In this document: one piece after another, positions 39,903 through 45,961 of the stretch | Position numbering within the stretch: the first letter of the stretch is position 1 | Layout: each line of letters opens with the position of its first letter | Virus record (IMG/VR): IMGVR_UViG_3300021373_000958 | Coordinates: 1-53,515 of that record | DNA: 53,515 nt | Reading direction: 5' to 3' (one strand) | Source: a virus | The notes under the pieces: generated by a model | The model's input: only the letters and a program-made list of their open reading frames with translations | What the model was told of the DNA's origin: nothing | Databases searched by the model: none | Position numbers and translations under genes: made by a program

Positions 39903-41696
39903 TTACTCTTTATATGCAGTGAATGAGGAATTGGCAACATCAACATCAAGATAAACCTCGCGGAGTGCCTTAATGTCATTAGAAAGTGGTTTTACTCTAA
40001 CCGAAATGCGATTATCAAAGAAACTACCTTTGATGATAGTTAAATTATAAATTTTTAGTTCACCTTTTAAATAATCAATATCGCCAACTTCGCTGTCAAG
40101 AACAACCTTTTCACCAGTTACGCTATCTAGTCTATATAGGACAATTTTGCCATCCCTATCTTCAAGATAGACATCAAAATTGGGATACTCAGTTACCCTA
40201 AACCCAGTTGTGGAAAGGACTGGATCGTCACAATCAACATCAAAAGCATTCTGGTAACAAATCTCATAGTAGAAGGTTGAATTGAGTTGAGGATAGAAAT
40301 CCTTCCTCATTGTTACAGAAGTTAAATTAGAATTAATTGCTTGATCTGCATCGTCAATAACACCAATTGCTTTACTGTATCTAAACTTGCCATTGAACTT
40401 CTCTGTATTAGAATTATCAAGATAAGACTGAACCGAAGCAATAACTTTATCTCTAATTTGAGCAGGAGTTTCGTCAGTCTTTGTTCTATCGTAGTAAACC
40501 TTACTTGTTAGTTCGACATATAGAATAGAAGGATCGATCAATACTGGTTCAACAGATGCGACAATATACTTCTCTAATTCTGTTACAATTTCATTTTTAG
40601 TGAGAGAAGTTAAGTAACTTGCATCATTTGGTTTCAATGCAATGAAAACTTTTCCATACTGTGGAGGGTCCTGATCTTCGCCTCCAAAGATGATAATATC
40701 GCTCGTGGCGGGATATATCCTACGAACGATTGCTTCGTAGTCCTGGGCGGTTACAGCGCGGTCCTGGGTGCCATATGACTTGGGAGCGGTATATTTAATT
40801 TTCTTGGTGCTCTCAATTTCCTCTCCACCAGAGGATGGAGTAGTGGAAGCAATGGAAACGGAAACATTGGGAGTAATACCATTTGGGTTTTCAAGTACAC
40901 CAGAGAAAACAAATGTCCTTACGCCATTGCTAGATGGTCCAGAAGTTGTGATATATGAGACTTCAACACGAGATCCATTCTCAAGTTTCTTTCCTAATAC
41001 TCCATCACCCAACAAAATTTCATATCTTTCATCTTCAATTTCGTCTAAGAAGAATACTTTTGAATTTCCGTCGATACCGAGAATATTATCTGCAACTAGA
41101 TATGGTTCACTAAAACTACCACCACCAGGATAAACTTTCACTCTAATGGTGTTAGTATCAATGTTGCGGTTGTCAAGAACAAATCTTTGCGTCTTGAGTG
41201 CTGTATTGACGGTGAATGTATTAGTAAGGAAAGTTCCCTCTCTCAAAGGAACATCAGTAAAGGTTGCAACACCGTTAGCTACCTGTGCCGTAACATCATC
41301 AACGACAACATACTGATAAATGCTATTATCATATGAAGCAATAAATCCTGTTCCTTTCTTCAAAAGCAACTCAGTATCAGTTGTAGCGTTTTGATAAGTT
41401 GCTGTAAAGGTAATATATGCTGTAGGAGAGGTTGCGCTCTTGGGTCTGTACCCTAATTGCTTTGCAATCGCTACTACGTTGTCCCTGAGGGTCGCTGAAT
41501 CAATGAATAGTTCATTGACCACCATGTTGGTGTTAAACGCCGTATAATAGGTGTTATAGGCGAGTGTATCGATGAGAGTGGATAATGCCGATCCCTCAAA
41601 ATCATAATCAGTAAAATCTGAATTTGCTCTGAGATAATCTTTCAGAGCAGCTTTGATATCTTCAAAGTCTAAGTTAGCAACTTGTGTATATGGCAT
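39903..41696 (-). CDS. 6: baseplate wedge protein gp6
   Basis: 597 residues (T4 gp6 is 660). The N-terminus MPYTQVANLDFEDIKAALKD, followed by STLIDTLAYNTYYTAFNTNM and an LRDNVVAIAKQLGY segment, is the conserved gp6/J-like wedge domain. It forms the ring of wedge iris fibres around the hub. It overlaps gp25 by one base (TAATG) and precedes the gp7-position giant by 4 nt, so gp25, gp6 and the giant are one coupled late operon. Confidence 0.95.
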   Translation of the reverse strand: MPYTQVANLDFEDIKAALKDYLRANSDFTDYDFEGSALSTLIDTLAYNTYYTAFNTNMVVNELFIDSATLRDNVVAIAKQLGYRPKSATSPTAYITFTATYQNATTDTELLLKKGTGFIASYDNSIYQYVVVDDVTAQVANGVATFTDVPLREGTFLTNTFTVNTALKTQRFVLDNRNIDTNTIRVKVYPGGGSFSEPYLVADNILGIDGNSKVFFLDEIEDERYEILLGDGVLGKKLENGSRVEVSYITTSGPSSNGVRTFVFSGVLENPNGITPNVSVSIASTTPSSGGEEIESTKKIKYTAPKSYGTQDRAVTAQDYEAIVRRIYPATSDIIIFGGEDQDPPQYGKVFIALKPNDASYLTSLTKNEIVTELEKYIVASVEPVLIDPSILYVELTSKVYYDRTKTDETPAQIRDKVIASVQSYLDNSNTEKFNGKFRYSKAIGVIDDADQAINSNLTSVTMRKDFYPQLNSTFYYEICYQNAFDVDCDDPVLSTTGFRVTEYPNFDVYLEDRDGKIVLYRLDSVTGEKVVLDSEVGDIDYLKGELKIYNLTIIKGSFFDNRISVRVKPLSNDIKALREVYLDVDVANSSFTAYKE

Positions 41697-42088
41697 TATC
41701 GTGTGCGCTCTAAGAAGAATTCTACTGCTACTGGTGCATCTTCTCTACCAACAATGGTATACTTCAATTCAACTTGAAAACCATTATTATCAAAATCTGG
41801 AACACACAAGATAGAATTGATACTAATTCTTGGTTCATATCTGTTCAGAGTATTCCTGATTTCAGATTTGATTAGTCCAGCACTACCATAATCAAGTGGT
41901 TCGAATAATACCTTTTGAACATTACATCCCAATTGAGGTTGGAATGGTCTTTCTCCTTTCATAGTAAGAAGTAAGGCAGTAATCGATTGAACGATAGCTG
42001 CCTTGTCTTTTACCTGAACCAAATCATTGGAAACAGGATGCTTCTTAAATGTTACACTCAGATCTTTGAATGTCTGAAAGGTCGGCAT
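41696..42088 (-). CDS. 25: baseplate wedge protein gp25
   Basis: 130 residues (T4 gp25 is 132). It shows the lysozyme-like wedge fold: FKDLSVTFKKHPVSNDL, then the conserved QLGCNVQKVLFEPLD segment and an EPRI segment. gp25 docks the first sheath-compatible ring on the baseplate and contacts gp6, its immediate neighbour. A late promoter (42113-42120) lies 25 nt upstream. The stop shares one base with the gp6 start. Confidence 0.95.
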   Translation of the reverse strand: MPTFQTFKDLSVTFKKHPVSNDLVQVKDKAAIVQSITALLLTMKGERPFQPQLGCNVQKVLFEPLDYGSAGLIKSEIRNTLNRYEPRISINSILCVPDFDNNGFQVELKYTIVGREDAPVAVEFFLERTR

Positions 42089-42112
42089 TGAGACACAGCA
42101 GTAGGCTGTTTC

Positions 42113-42120
42113 TATTTATT
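42113..42120 (-). promoter_or_regulatory. T4-type late promoter for the gp25-gp6-giant operon
   Basis: The minus strand reads AATAAATA, 25 nt upstream of gp25. It overlaps the stop codon of the preceding 71-residue gene by one base. Confidence 0.75.
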
Positions 42121-42335
42121 CACTCGTGCCAACGCTCAACAAAATCGTCAAATCCGCCCGCCCCTCCACAAGGGCGTTCTAGGCGGTCTTCGGGAAGTGG
42201 GTATAGTTCTTCCTTCATCTTGGATCTACGACGCTTTGTAGCGGCATCTAGAAGGCGATCACTGTCCGTTTCAGTAATGAGTGTCATGCCTTCTTCGATA
42301 AATTCTTCACTTTTGTCTACTGGAAATAGTCCCAT
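42120..42335 (-). CDS. hypothetical late protein upstream of gp25
   Basis: 71 residues, start MGLFPVDKSEEFIEEGMTLI. The middle is basic (AATKRRRSKMKEE); the tail is Gly-rich (CGGAGGFDDFVERWHE). The ATG is preceded by GAGAGG seven bases upstream, within the 3' arm of a perfect 12-bp hairpin (42341-42380). I do not recognise a family; its place between tail genes suggests a minor tail or assembly protein. Confidence 0.65.
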   Translation of the reverse strand: MGLFPVDKSEEFIEEGMTLITETDSDRLLDAATKRRRSKMKEELYPLPEDRLERPCGGAGGFDDFVERWHE

Positions 42336-42380
42336 TGAAAAACCTCTCTAAAGTCTGTTTCCAGAACTTTTAGAGAGGTT
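42336..42380 (-). terminator. 12-bp hairpin plus T tract, overlapping the next ribosome binding site
   Basis: On the minus strand AACCTCTCTAAA (42380-42369) pairs perfectly with TTTAGAGAGGTT (42352-42341) across a 16-nt loop, then TTT and C follow. It looks like a terminator ending the small-gene unit upstream. GAGAGG in the second arm is also the only Shine-Dalgarno of the 71-residue gene, so it could instead work as a translational switch. Confidence 0.65.
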
Positions 42381-42395
42381 GCTATCTCTTCTTAC

Positions 42396-42403
42396 TATTT
42401 AGT
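42396..42403 (-). promoter_or_regulatory. late-promoter-like octamer upstream of the 71-residue gene
   Basis: The minus strand reads ACTAAATA. Transcripts would start near 42390, upstream of the 12-bp hairpin, so unlike at gp13 the whole hairpin would be in the 5' leader. Confidence 0.45.
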
Positions 42404-42432
42404 TTCGGAGTACCGCTCGGCGCTTTCGGTCC

Positions 42433-42579
42433 TCAACGACCCTGACCGCGATAACGCTTCTTACGACCATTACGAGAACTCGCACCCAGATGAGTGTTCT
42501 TCGAACGACCTTGACGGGTCTTCTTCGGAGCACCCTCGGTGTAGTTCGACTTTACCAAACCAACCTTTGCTTTTGCCAT
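42433..42579 (-). CDS. small basic protein conserved in T4-like cyanophages
   Basis: 48 residues, translated by hand from ATG 42579: MAKAKVGLVKSNYTEGAPKK, then many Arg/Lys/Gly/Ser (TRQGRSKNTHLGASSRNGRK), ending YRGQGR. It is very basic and low in hydrophobics, so it probably binds nucleic acid or an acidic partner. The N-terminal pattern K-A-x-x-GLVK-x-NYTEGAPxKTRQG is one I recognise from cyanophage genomes, with no assigned function. It sits 15 nt after the PAAR-like gene. Confidence 0.8.
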   Translation of the reverse strand: MAKAKVGLVKSNYTEGAPKKTRQGRSKNTHLGASSRNGRKKRYRGQGR

Positions 42580-42594
42580 AAAACTCTAAGTGTG

Positions 42595-42963
42595 TTAACC
42601 AATTACTATTGTAGGATATTTGTAAGGACCTGTCAAGGGTCTCGGGGTGCCTGGCGCAAAAACCAGCACAGTCTCATCCCCACTTACTGCGAAAAGTTTC
42701 CCATTGATATGCACTGACGTGTTAACCCTGGGTACAAGCACTCGATCGCCTGGGAGACAACTCGTGTTGGGTGGAATTGGCGTACCCTCTACCGAAGATA
42801 ACACAATGTTCTCAACAACTGGATAATGCTCTACTTGCTCCCCTTCGAAGTATACATTGGGACTGATAGTAGTCTCCCCTCCAATCTCCTCTGCAGGATA
42901 CACACAAGGCAATCCAGCAGCACTTGGAGTGTCTAGACAATCTGATCCAACTACATTAGGCAT
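42595..42963 (-). CDS. PAAR-like spike-tip candidate
   Basis: 122 residues. The segment from residue 81 (NTSVHINGKLFAVSGD, later GTPRPLTGPYKYPTIVIG) has the shape of a PAAR-type protein: a V-x-x-NGK-x-xx-xGD strand pair and a Gly/Pro-rich loop ending in a strand. Cys at 9, 20 and 69 could bind metal or pair. T4 gp5.4 is a PAAR spike tip encoded near the baseplate genes, which matches this position. Sequence similarity is weak, so this is a structural guess. TAATG overlap with the upstream gene. Confidence 0.45.
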   Translation of the reverse strand: MPNVVGSDCLDTPSAAGLPCVYPAEEIGGETTISPNVYFEGEQVEHYPVVENIVLSSVEGTPIPPNTSCLPGDRVLVPRVNTSVHINGKLFAVSGDETVLVFAPGTPRPLTGPYKYPTIVIG

Positions 42964-43193
42964 TACACTACTTTTGCAACGATTGCTAAATCTTTCTTAA
43001 TTCCTTCTACATTGTTATGTAGATAATCTAAAGTATCACTTAGAGATTCGTGCTGTCTACTGTGAGGTCGCCTGTACATCAATTGTGGTCTCTCCAGGGC
43101 TGATATCCGCTGGTCCAGGTTCTGCAACCTCTCGGACAGCTTCAGGAGTGCTGCTTCCAATTTCTGCTGCTGCTGTAGTAACTCTTCCATCAT
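42963..43193 (-). CDS. coiled-coil protein
   Basis: 76 residues, start MMEELLQQQQKLEAALLKLS; residues 3-35 are a strong Leu/Gln/Glu heptad coil. A very good Shine-Dalgarno (AAGAGGAGAT) sits a few bases upstream of tandem ATGs at 43193 and 43190. The first 137 nt overlap, in another frame, the end of the 80-residue gene (43057-43299). The stop shares a base with the PAAR-like start. Function unknown; possibly a trimeric attachment helix for a spike or fibre. Confidence 0.75.
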   Translation of the reverse strand: MMEELLQQQQKLEAALLKLSERLQNLDQRISALERPQLMYRRPHSRQHESLSDTLDYLHNNVEGIKKDLAIVAKVV

Positions 43194-43299
43194 TTTGATC
43201 TCCTCTTAGGAATGCTTCACTTGCACGACTTTCGAACTCATCACAAAATGCGTCGAAATTTTCTAGAATTTTTTCAAAATCTTTTAAATTACTTTCCAT
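43057..43299 (-). CDS. hypothetical acidic late protein
   Basis: 80 residues: an acidic helical first half (MESNLKDFEKILENFDAFCD) and an Ala/Pro/Glu-rich flexible second half. A late promoter octamer lies 40 nt upstream at 43339-43346. The second half is read from the same DNA as the start of the coiled-coil gene at 42963-43193. The Shine-Dalgarno is weak (GAAAGC). No family recognised. Confidence 0.6.
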   Translation of the reverse strand: MESNLKDFEKILENFDAFCDEFESRASEAFLRGDQNDGRVTTAAAEIGSSTPEAVREVAEPGPADISPGETTIDVQATSQ

Positions 43300-43457
43300 A
43301 ATGCTTTCAGTATTTGAGTGAAACTATCATTCTTTGAATATTTATTGGATGACTTTTTCGGGCGGTTTTGTCTGGCGACATTTTTTTGGAATTCATAAAA
43401 TCTCCTCATCGAATTCCTCTGACGTATCGCTTCTGCCCTCTGAGATCCTTGGGACAT
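43284..43457 (-). CDS. small basic hypothetical protein
   Basis: 57 residues from ATG 43457 (MSQGSQRAEAIRQRNSMRRF), chosen because AAAAGG precedes it; the in-frame ATG at 43475 has no Shine-Dalgarno. Rich in Arg/Lys/Gln/Asn, perhaps RNA- or DNA-binding. It overlaps the 80-residue gene by 16 nt and contains that gene's late promoter inside its coding sequence. First gene of the late block; its own promoter is at 43513-43520. Confidence 0.6.
   Translation of the reverse strand: MSQGSQRAEAIRQRNSMRRFYEFQKNVARQNRPKKSSNKYSKNDSFTQILKALWKVI
43339..43346 (-). promoter_or_regulatory. internal late promoter for the 80-residue gene
   Basis: The minus strand reads AATAAATA inside the coding region of the 57-residue basic protein, 40 nt upstream of the next start (43299). 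Confidence 0.55.
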
Positions 43458-43512
43458 TCTTTGACCTTTTTTCATGGGGAATTTTTTTGGGAATTTTTTT
43501 ATTTGCGAAGAA

Positions 43513-43520
43513 TATTTATC
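43513..43520 (-). promoter_or_regulatory. late promoter heading the late block
   Basis: The minus strand reads GATAAATA, 56 nt upstream of the ATG at 43457. The leader then passes two copies of AAAAAAATTCCC (43477-43500). It is the first late octamer met when entering the structural genes. Confidence 0.65.
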
Positions 43521-43590
43521 GGTCGTCTGGATACTTTTGTAGGTTAGGGAAGTAGTCGATTTTTGAAATCGCTTGGCGCCCTTAAGTATA

Positions 43591-43619
43591 ACAAAGGGGG
43601 GGCAATTAACTGTCCCCCC
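43591..43619 (-). terminator. G/C-rich terminator after the HicA-like gene
   Basis: The minus strand reads six G, then ACAG-TTAATT-G, then seven C: a 9-bp stem with a 6-nt loop (43596-43619), followed by TTTG. It begins 14 nt after the HicA-like stop and marks the boundary between the early small-gene region and the late block. Confidence 0.7.
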
Positions 43620-43632
43620 GTATACCTTACTG

Positions 43633-43809
43633 TCAGGCGCTAAGTGTCACCAATCGCCTCGCAATGTGTCGTGCTGTGTGTTCTTTAGGTCTGTATGGAA
43701 TAGTCATCACATTGCCTGATTTGTGTATCCATTTCTCATGCTTACTGCCATTGCGTTCTTTAATCCAACCGTTGGCAAGTGCTAAGCGTTTGAGTTGCTT
43801 GTCTGTCAT
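43633..43809 (-). CDS. HicA-like (YcfA) toxin-fold protein without a HicB partner
   Basis: 58 residues, translated by hand from ATG 43809: MTDKQLKRLALANGWIKERN, then GSKHEKW, a VMTIPYR strand, EHT and ARHIARRLV. This is the HicA mRNA-interferase fold: an N-terminal helix with xLxxxGW, a G-S-x-H motif carrying the catalytic-type His (H24), a V-x-x-IP strand and a C-terminal helix. HicA toxins cleave mRNA and are neutralised by HicB, usually encoded next door; neither neighbour looks like HicB. It could be an inactive RNA-binding protein or a host-directed interferase. A terminator follows 14 nt downstream. Confidence 0.75.
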   Translation of the reverse strand: MTDKQLKRLALANGWIKERNGSKHEKWIHKSGNVMTIPYRPKEHTARHIARRLVTLSA

Positions 43810-43847
43810 GTGGTTAGTGTAGAGAAATGCCTAGGTGCTAGGATGGG

Positions 43848-44021
43848 TCACCATGTGGGCAAGCGGTCGATCGCTTCCTGTGCATGGTGCTCTGCAAAGA
43901 CGCCAGCGATCATGTAGGCGCTGTGTGCTGTGCCCTGTAGAGTGTTGCTGCTGACCCATCCTGTCTGGCGGGTGCTGATGTCAGAGGCGAGGCGGAAGCA
44001 GGTGGGGTGGCGCTTAGTCAT
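43848..44021 (-). CDS. hypothetical small protein
   Basis: 57 residues, translated by hand from ATG 44021 (MTKRHPTCFRLASDISTRQT) to TGA at 43848. Contains a predicted amphipathic helix in the second half (AYMIAGVFAEHHAQEAIDRL). A TATAGT -10-like hexamer lies at 44044-44049. The DNA is GC-richer than the structural genes. No family recognised. Confidence 0.6.
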   Translation of the reverse strand: MTKRHPTCFRLASDISTRQTGWVSSNTLQGTAHSAYMIAGVFAEHHAQEAIDRLPTW

Positions 44022-44069
44022 GCTGTGCTGTGTGTGATGGGGTTACTATAGCATGGGGGGGGCGACCCC

Positions 44070-44339
44070 TCAGAGGTCTGCCATCATCTCGTTCATCTCA
44101 TCAGCGTCGATCGCCACGCTGTCCCATGCCACGCCGTCGCCAGTCTTGACGAGGTGGCGACCGATCTGCCCGTCAGTCATGCAGCGCACGAACTTATCCC
44201 AAGGGGTCTCGTCATCAGAGCAGAACTCGACACACGCCTTAGCGGTGTTGTAAAGAAATTCATCGTTGCCGATCCACAGGGCAGCGTTCCAAGTCTCGTA
44301 GGTTGCCCAACCGTTGTAAGTGGAGAGGGTGCTGGTCAT
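44070..44339 (-). CDS. DUF7249-like small protein
   Basis: 89 residues from ATG 44339 (MTSTLSTYNGWATYETWNAA); an in-frame start 28 codons upstream gives an unlikely basic extension. The N-GWATYETWN-x-ALWI-x-ND motif near residue 9 matches a short-protein family of phages and bacteria that I believe is named DUF7249, function unknown. It ends in an acidic helix (DADEMNEMMADL). Confidence 0.7.
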   Translation of the reverse strand: MTSTLSTYNGWATYETWNAALWIGNDEFLYNTAKACVEFCSDDETPWDKFVRCMTDGQIGRHLVKTGDGVAWDSVAIDADEMNEMMADL

Positions 44340-44383
44340 GTCGTTGTGTTTGTTTGTTGTGTGTATCCTAGTCGGTCTGCCGC

Positions 44384-44554
44384 TCAGTCGCGGTCGCTGA
44401 TGTGCCAGGTTGTGGATTGGCACTCAGGGGCAGGGAAGGGGAAAGGGCGACCCTCAGCGAACGCCTTGCGATTGGCAGCGGATCGTGCCATCATGGTGTT
44501 GTGCTGTTGAGTGTAGGATGCCATGATGGCGGCGAGGTCAGGTGTTTTGTTCAT
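44384..44554 (-). CDS. hypothetical small protein
   Basis: 56 residues from ATG 44554 (MNKTPDLAAIMASYTQQHNT). The longer in-frame start at 44629 would run through the promoter, so it is rejected. The C-terminal half is Pro/Phe-rich (EGRPFPFPAPECQ). The -10-like CATACT (44561-44566) lies only about 7 nt upstream of the ATG, implying an almost leaderless mRNA. Unknown function. Confidence 0.6.
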   Translation of the reverse strand: MNKTPDLAAIMASYTQQHNTMMARSAANRKAFAEGRPFPFPAPECQSTTWHISDRD

Positions 44555-44560
44555 GCTCTT

Positions 44561-44602
44561 AGTATGGCAGGTCTTGAGGCGCTTTGGGGGAAATGGTGGA
44601 CA
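44561..44602 (-). promoter_or_regulatory. TGTCCAC-box promoter, copy 1
   Basis: Minus strand: TGTCCAC at 44602-44596, a 29-nt C-rich spacer, then the -10-like CATACT (44566-44561), then the ATG at 44554. One of six promoters with this layout between 44.5 and 46.8 kb. Confidence 0.5.
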
Positions 44603-44607
44603 GTGCC

Positions 44608-44769
44608 TCAATCGTCCCAGTTCATCCATGCCTCGGGTTTGACGCCGCCAGGTGCTTTGATGGCGAACAGGACGCCAAACCCCATAGCAAGGGCGAACAG
44701 TAGGGCGACCTTGCCAGTGCCCTCAGGCAGTTGGTGGAATAGGTCGATGATGGGGGAGAGGTCGGGCAT
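44608..44769 (-). CDS. single-span membrane peptide
   Basis: 53 residues from ATG 44769 (MPDLSPIIDLFHQLPEGTGK), chosen over the in-frame ATG at 44841 because the longer form would cross the promoter. Residues 21-38 (VALLFALAMGFGVLFAI) form one transmembrane helix; the C-terminus is short with two Trp. Probably an inner-membrane peptide made early. No family recognised. Confidence 0.6.
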   Translation of the reverse strand: MPDLSPIIDLFHQLPEGTGKVALLFALAMGFGVLFAIKAPGGVKPEAWMNWDD

Positions 44770-44792
44770 CGGTCGTTTGCTTTGTTCCTTGT

Positions 44793-44835
44793 ATTCTACA
44801 GGGTCAGGGGCGCACAATCTGCTCAACAGTGGACA
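44793..44835 (-). promoter_or_regulatory. TGTCCAC-box promoter, copy 2
   Basis: Minus strand: TGTCCAC at 44835-44829 (inside the end of the upstream 37-residue gene), 30 nt, then TAGAAT (44798-44793), 24 nt from the next start at 44769. Confidence 0.45.
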
Positions 44836-44917
44836 GTGCATCTGCCGTCACATTACGGGCAGGGGTGCTGGTCCAGAATAGGACGCCAACCGCTGCTAGG
44901 ATGATCAGGCGCATCAT
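44804..44917 (-). CDS. 37-residue membrane or signal peptide protein
   Basis: Translated by hand from ATG 44917: MMRLIILAAVGVLFWTSTPA, then RNVTADALSTVEQIVRP. One hydrophobic helix followed by a short amphipathic tail; either a transmembrane anchor or a signal peptide ending near TPA. The pattern (hydrophobic helix with FW, then an xxTxDALxxx...VRP tail) is one I have met in tiny cyanophage proteins. ATGA overlap with the 73-residue gene supports the start. Confidence 0.65.
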   Translation of the reverse strand: MMRLIILAAVGVLFWTSTPARNVTADALSTVEQIVRP

Positions 44918-45135
44918 TTGGCAACCCCAAAGACGAGATCAGCGATGGCGTTGGTGTTCTCATCACAGCGGCACCACTTGATAGGGTCACCGTTAGGAGG
45001 GCACATCCAAATCATGCACTTCTCACCCCATGCCTGACCTAGGCGGAAGGCGTGATTCATGTCCTTTGCCCACAGGCACCCGTTAGGATCGAACTTGCCC
45101 CATGCTGTGGGTTGAACTGCGATGGCGTTGGTCAT
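44914..45135 (-). CDS. hypothetical Cys/Trp-rich protein
   Basis: 73 residues, MTNAIAVQPTAWGKFDPNGC. Cys occurs at about positions 20, 40, 45, 55 and 57 (NGCLW, KCMIWMCPP, WCRCDE), which could form a small zinc site. Four-base overlaps with both neighbours (45132-45135 and 44914-44917) place it in a three-gene coupled set. Function unknown. Confidence 0.65.
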   Translation of the reverse strand: MTNAIAVQPTAWGKFDPNGCLWAKDMNHAFRLGQAWGEKCMIWMCPPNGDPIKWCRCDENTNAIADLVFGVAK

Positions 45136-45260
45136 TTGGTCTTGCGTTTCGATGTAACCAGTATAAGGGCAGAGATGGCGCGTTTGGCGAGTTGAGTGGA
45201 CACCTGCTCAACTGGATGCCATTCTGCCTTGGGCAGGTAGGGCATAGAGTAATGTGCCAT
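45132..45260 (-). CDS. hypothetical 42-residue protein
   Basis: Translated by hand from ATG 45260 (MAHYSMPYLPKAEWHPVEQV) to TGA at 45132, ending in a basic tail (TSKRKTK). Contains a short hydrophobic helix (AISALILV). ATGA overlap with the next gene supports reality. The downstream TGTCCAC box (45196-45202) lies in its coding sequence. Confidence 0.55.
   Translation of the reverse strand: MAHYSMPYLPKAEWHPVEQVSTQLAKRAISALILVTSKRKTK
45161..45202 (-). promoter_or_regulatory. TGTCCAC-box promoter, copy 3
   Basis: Minus strand: TGTCCAC at 45202-45196, 29 nt, then TTATAC (45166-45161) preceded by TGCCC; 26 nt to the start at 45135. It overlaps the 42-residue gene. Confidence 0.45.
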
Positions 45261-45297
45261 TTGCCGTGGTAGTGTGGTTGTACTAATTCGAGCCGCG

Positions 45298-45325
45298 ATT
45301 CTCAATTAGAAAGTCTATTGAGAAT
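45298..45325. repeat. 9-bp perfect inverted repeat
   Basis: ATTCTCAAT (45298-45306) and ATTGAGAAT (45317-45325) around a 10-nt loop. It is in the gap between two small genes, with no T tract on either strand, so it is more likely an operator or RNA stem than a terminator. Confidence 0.5.
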
Positions 45326-45348
45326 GACAGATTAGAGGTGCTAAGTTA

Positions 45349-45537
45349 TCACTCCCCCAACAATTCGGGGTAGTATTCTTTCACCTCACCAATCAACTCA
45401 TCTACAGTGTACTTGTCCAAATTCTCATCGAATTGATCATACAAAAGCGCCATCATGTCTTTGATGTCCATACCATCCAAGATGGTGTTGATATAGTTTG
45501 CTTGCAGTTCGTCGCGGTCGATGATGTTGTCAGTCAT
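45349..45537 (-). CDS. small acidic protein conserved in cyanophages
   Basis: 62 residues: MTDNIIDRDELQANYINTIL, then DGMDIKDMMALLYDQ, a DKYTVDELIGEV segment and EYYPELL. All-helical and acidic. I recognise the layout (I-D-R-x-ELQ ... MDxKDxM ... LDKYxVDELIxEVxEYYPxLL) from short proteins in cyanophage early regions; no function is known. Single gene followed by an inverted repeat at 45298. Confidence 0.75.
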   Translation of the reverse strand: MTDNIIDRDELQANYINTILDGMDIKDMMALLYDQFDENLDKYTVDELIGEVKEYYPELLGE

Positions 45538-45573
45538 GATGATTGTGTGGTGATAGTGTTACGAAAGACCCGC

Positions 45574-45933
45574 TCAGGAGAGCAACAGTTGATGAGACAG
45601 AGCGCCCATCTTCATACCGTTACGAAACTCAGTCACAAAGAATTCAGTGCCATTGTAGAGACGAACAAACCACTGATAGTTCTTTTGGAATACACCTTCG
45701 CCAGCAATAGCGCACTCGCTGAAGATAGCATTCAGGCGAGACTTGGTGGTAGTAGACTGCCAACCACCATCAAAGATGCGAATGTAGTTCTCACCCACAT
45801 CTGCAATGTGGTTGCCGTGCAAATACACTTTGCTCTCTTGAGTGTCAGCGTCAAACTCTACACGAGTGTTAGCAGAATGCCAGTTGTCGCTGTTAGCGAT
45901 AGCGTTGAGCATTTGGCGTTCGATTTTACGCAT
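45574..45933 (-). CDS. conserved hypothetical protein
   Basis: 119 residues starting MRKIERQMLNAIANSDNWHS. Alternating strands (TRVEFDADTQESKVYLHGNH) then a W-Q-STTTKSRLNAIF segment and a second sheet with Phe/Tyr (QWFVRLYNGTEFFV). The RQML-x-AI opening with a YLHG-x-xI strand and a TTKSRLNA helix recurs in small cyanophage and cyanobacterial proteins of unknown role. Driven by TGTCCAC-box copy 4. Confidence 0.7.
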   Translation of the reverse strand: MRKIERQMLNAIANSDNWHSANTRVEFDADTQESKVYLHGNHIADVGENYIRIFDGGWQSTTTKSRLNAIFSECAIAGEGVFQKNYQWFVRLYNGTEFFVTEFRNGMKMGALSHQLLLS

Positions 45934-45961
45934 GAAAGTCGTTGGTTTTTGAACTTGAAAC

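Noticed and set aside
42595-42963. Calling the 122-residue protein a definite PAAR protein
   Set aside because: The resemblance is limited to one hairpin and the end of the sequence, so it was kept as a low-confidence candidate.
44402-44881. 159-codon plus-strand frame
   Set aside because: It crosses several minus-strand genes and promoters in a GC-rich segment where stops are rare; no domain is seen.
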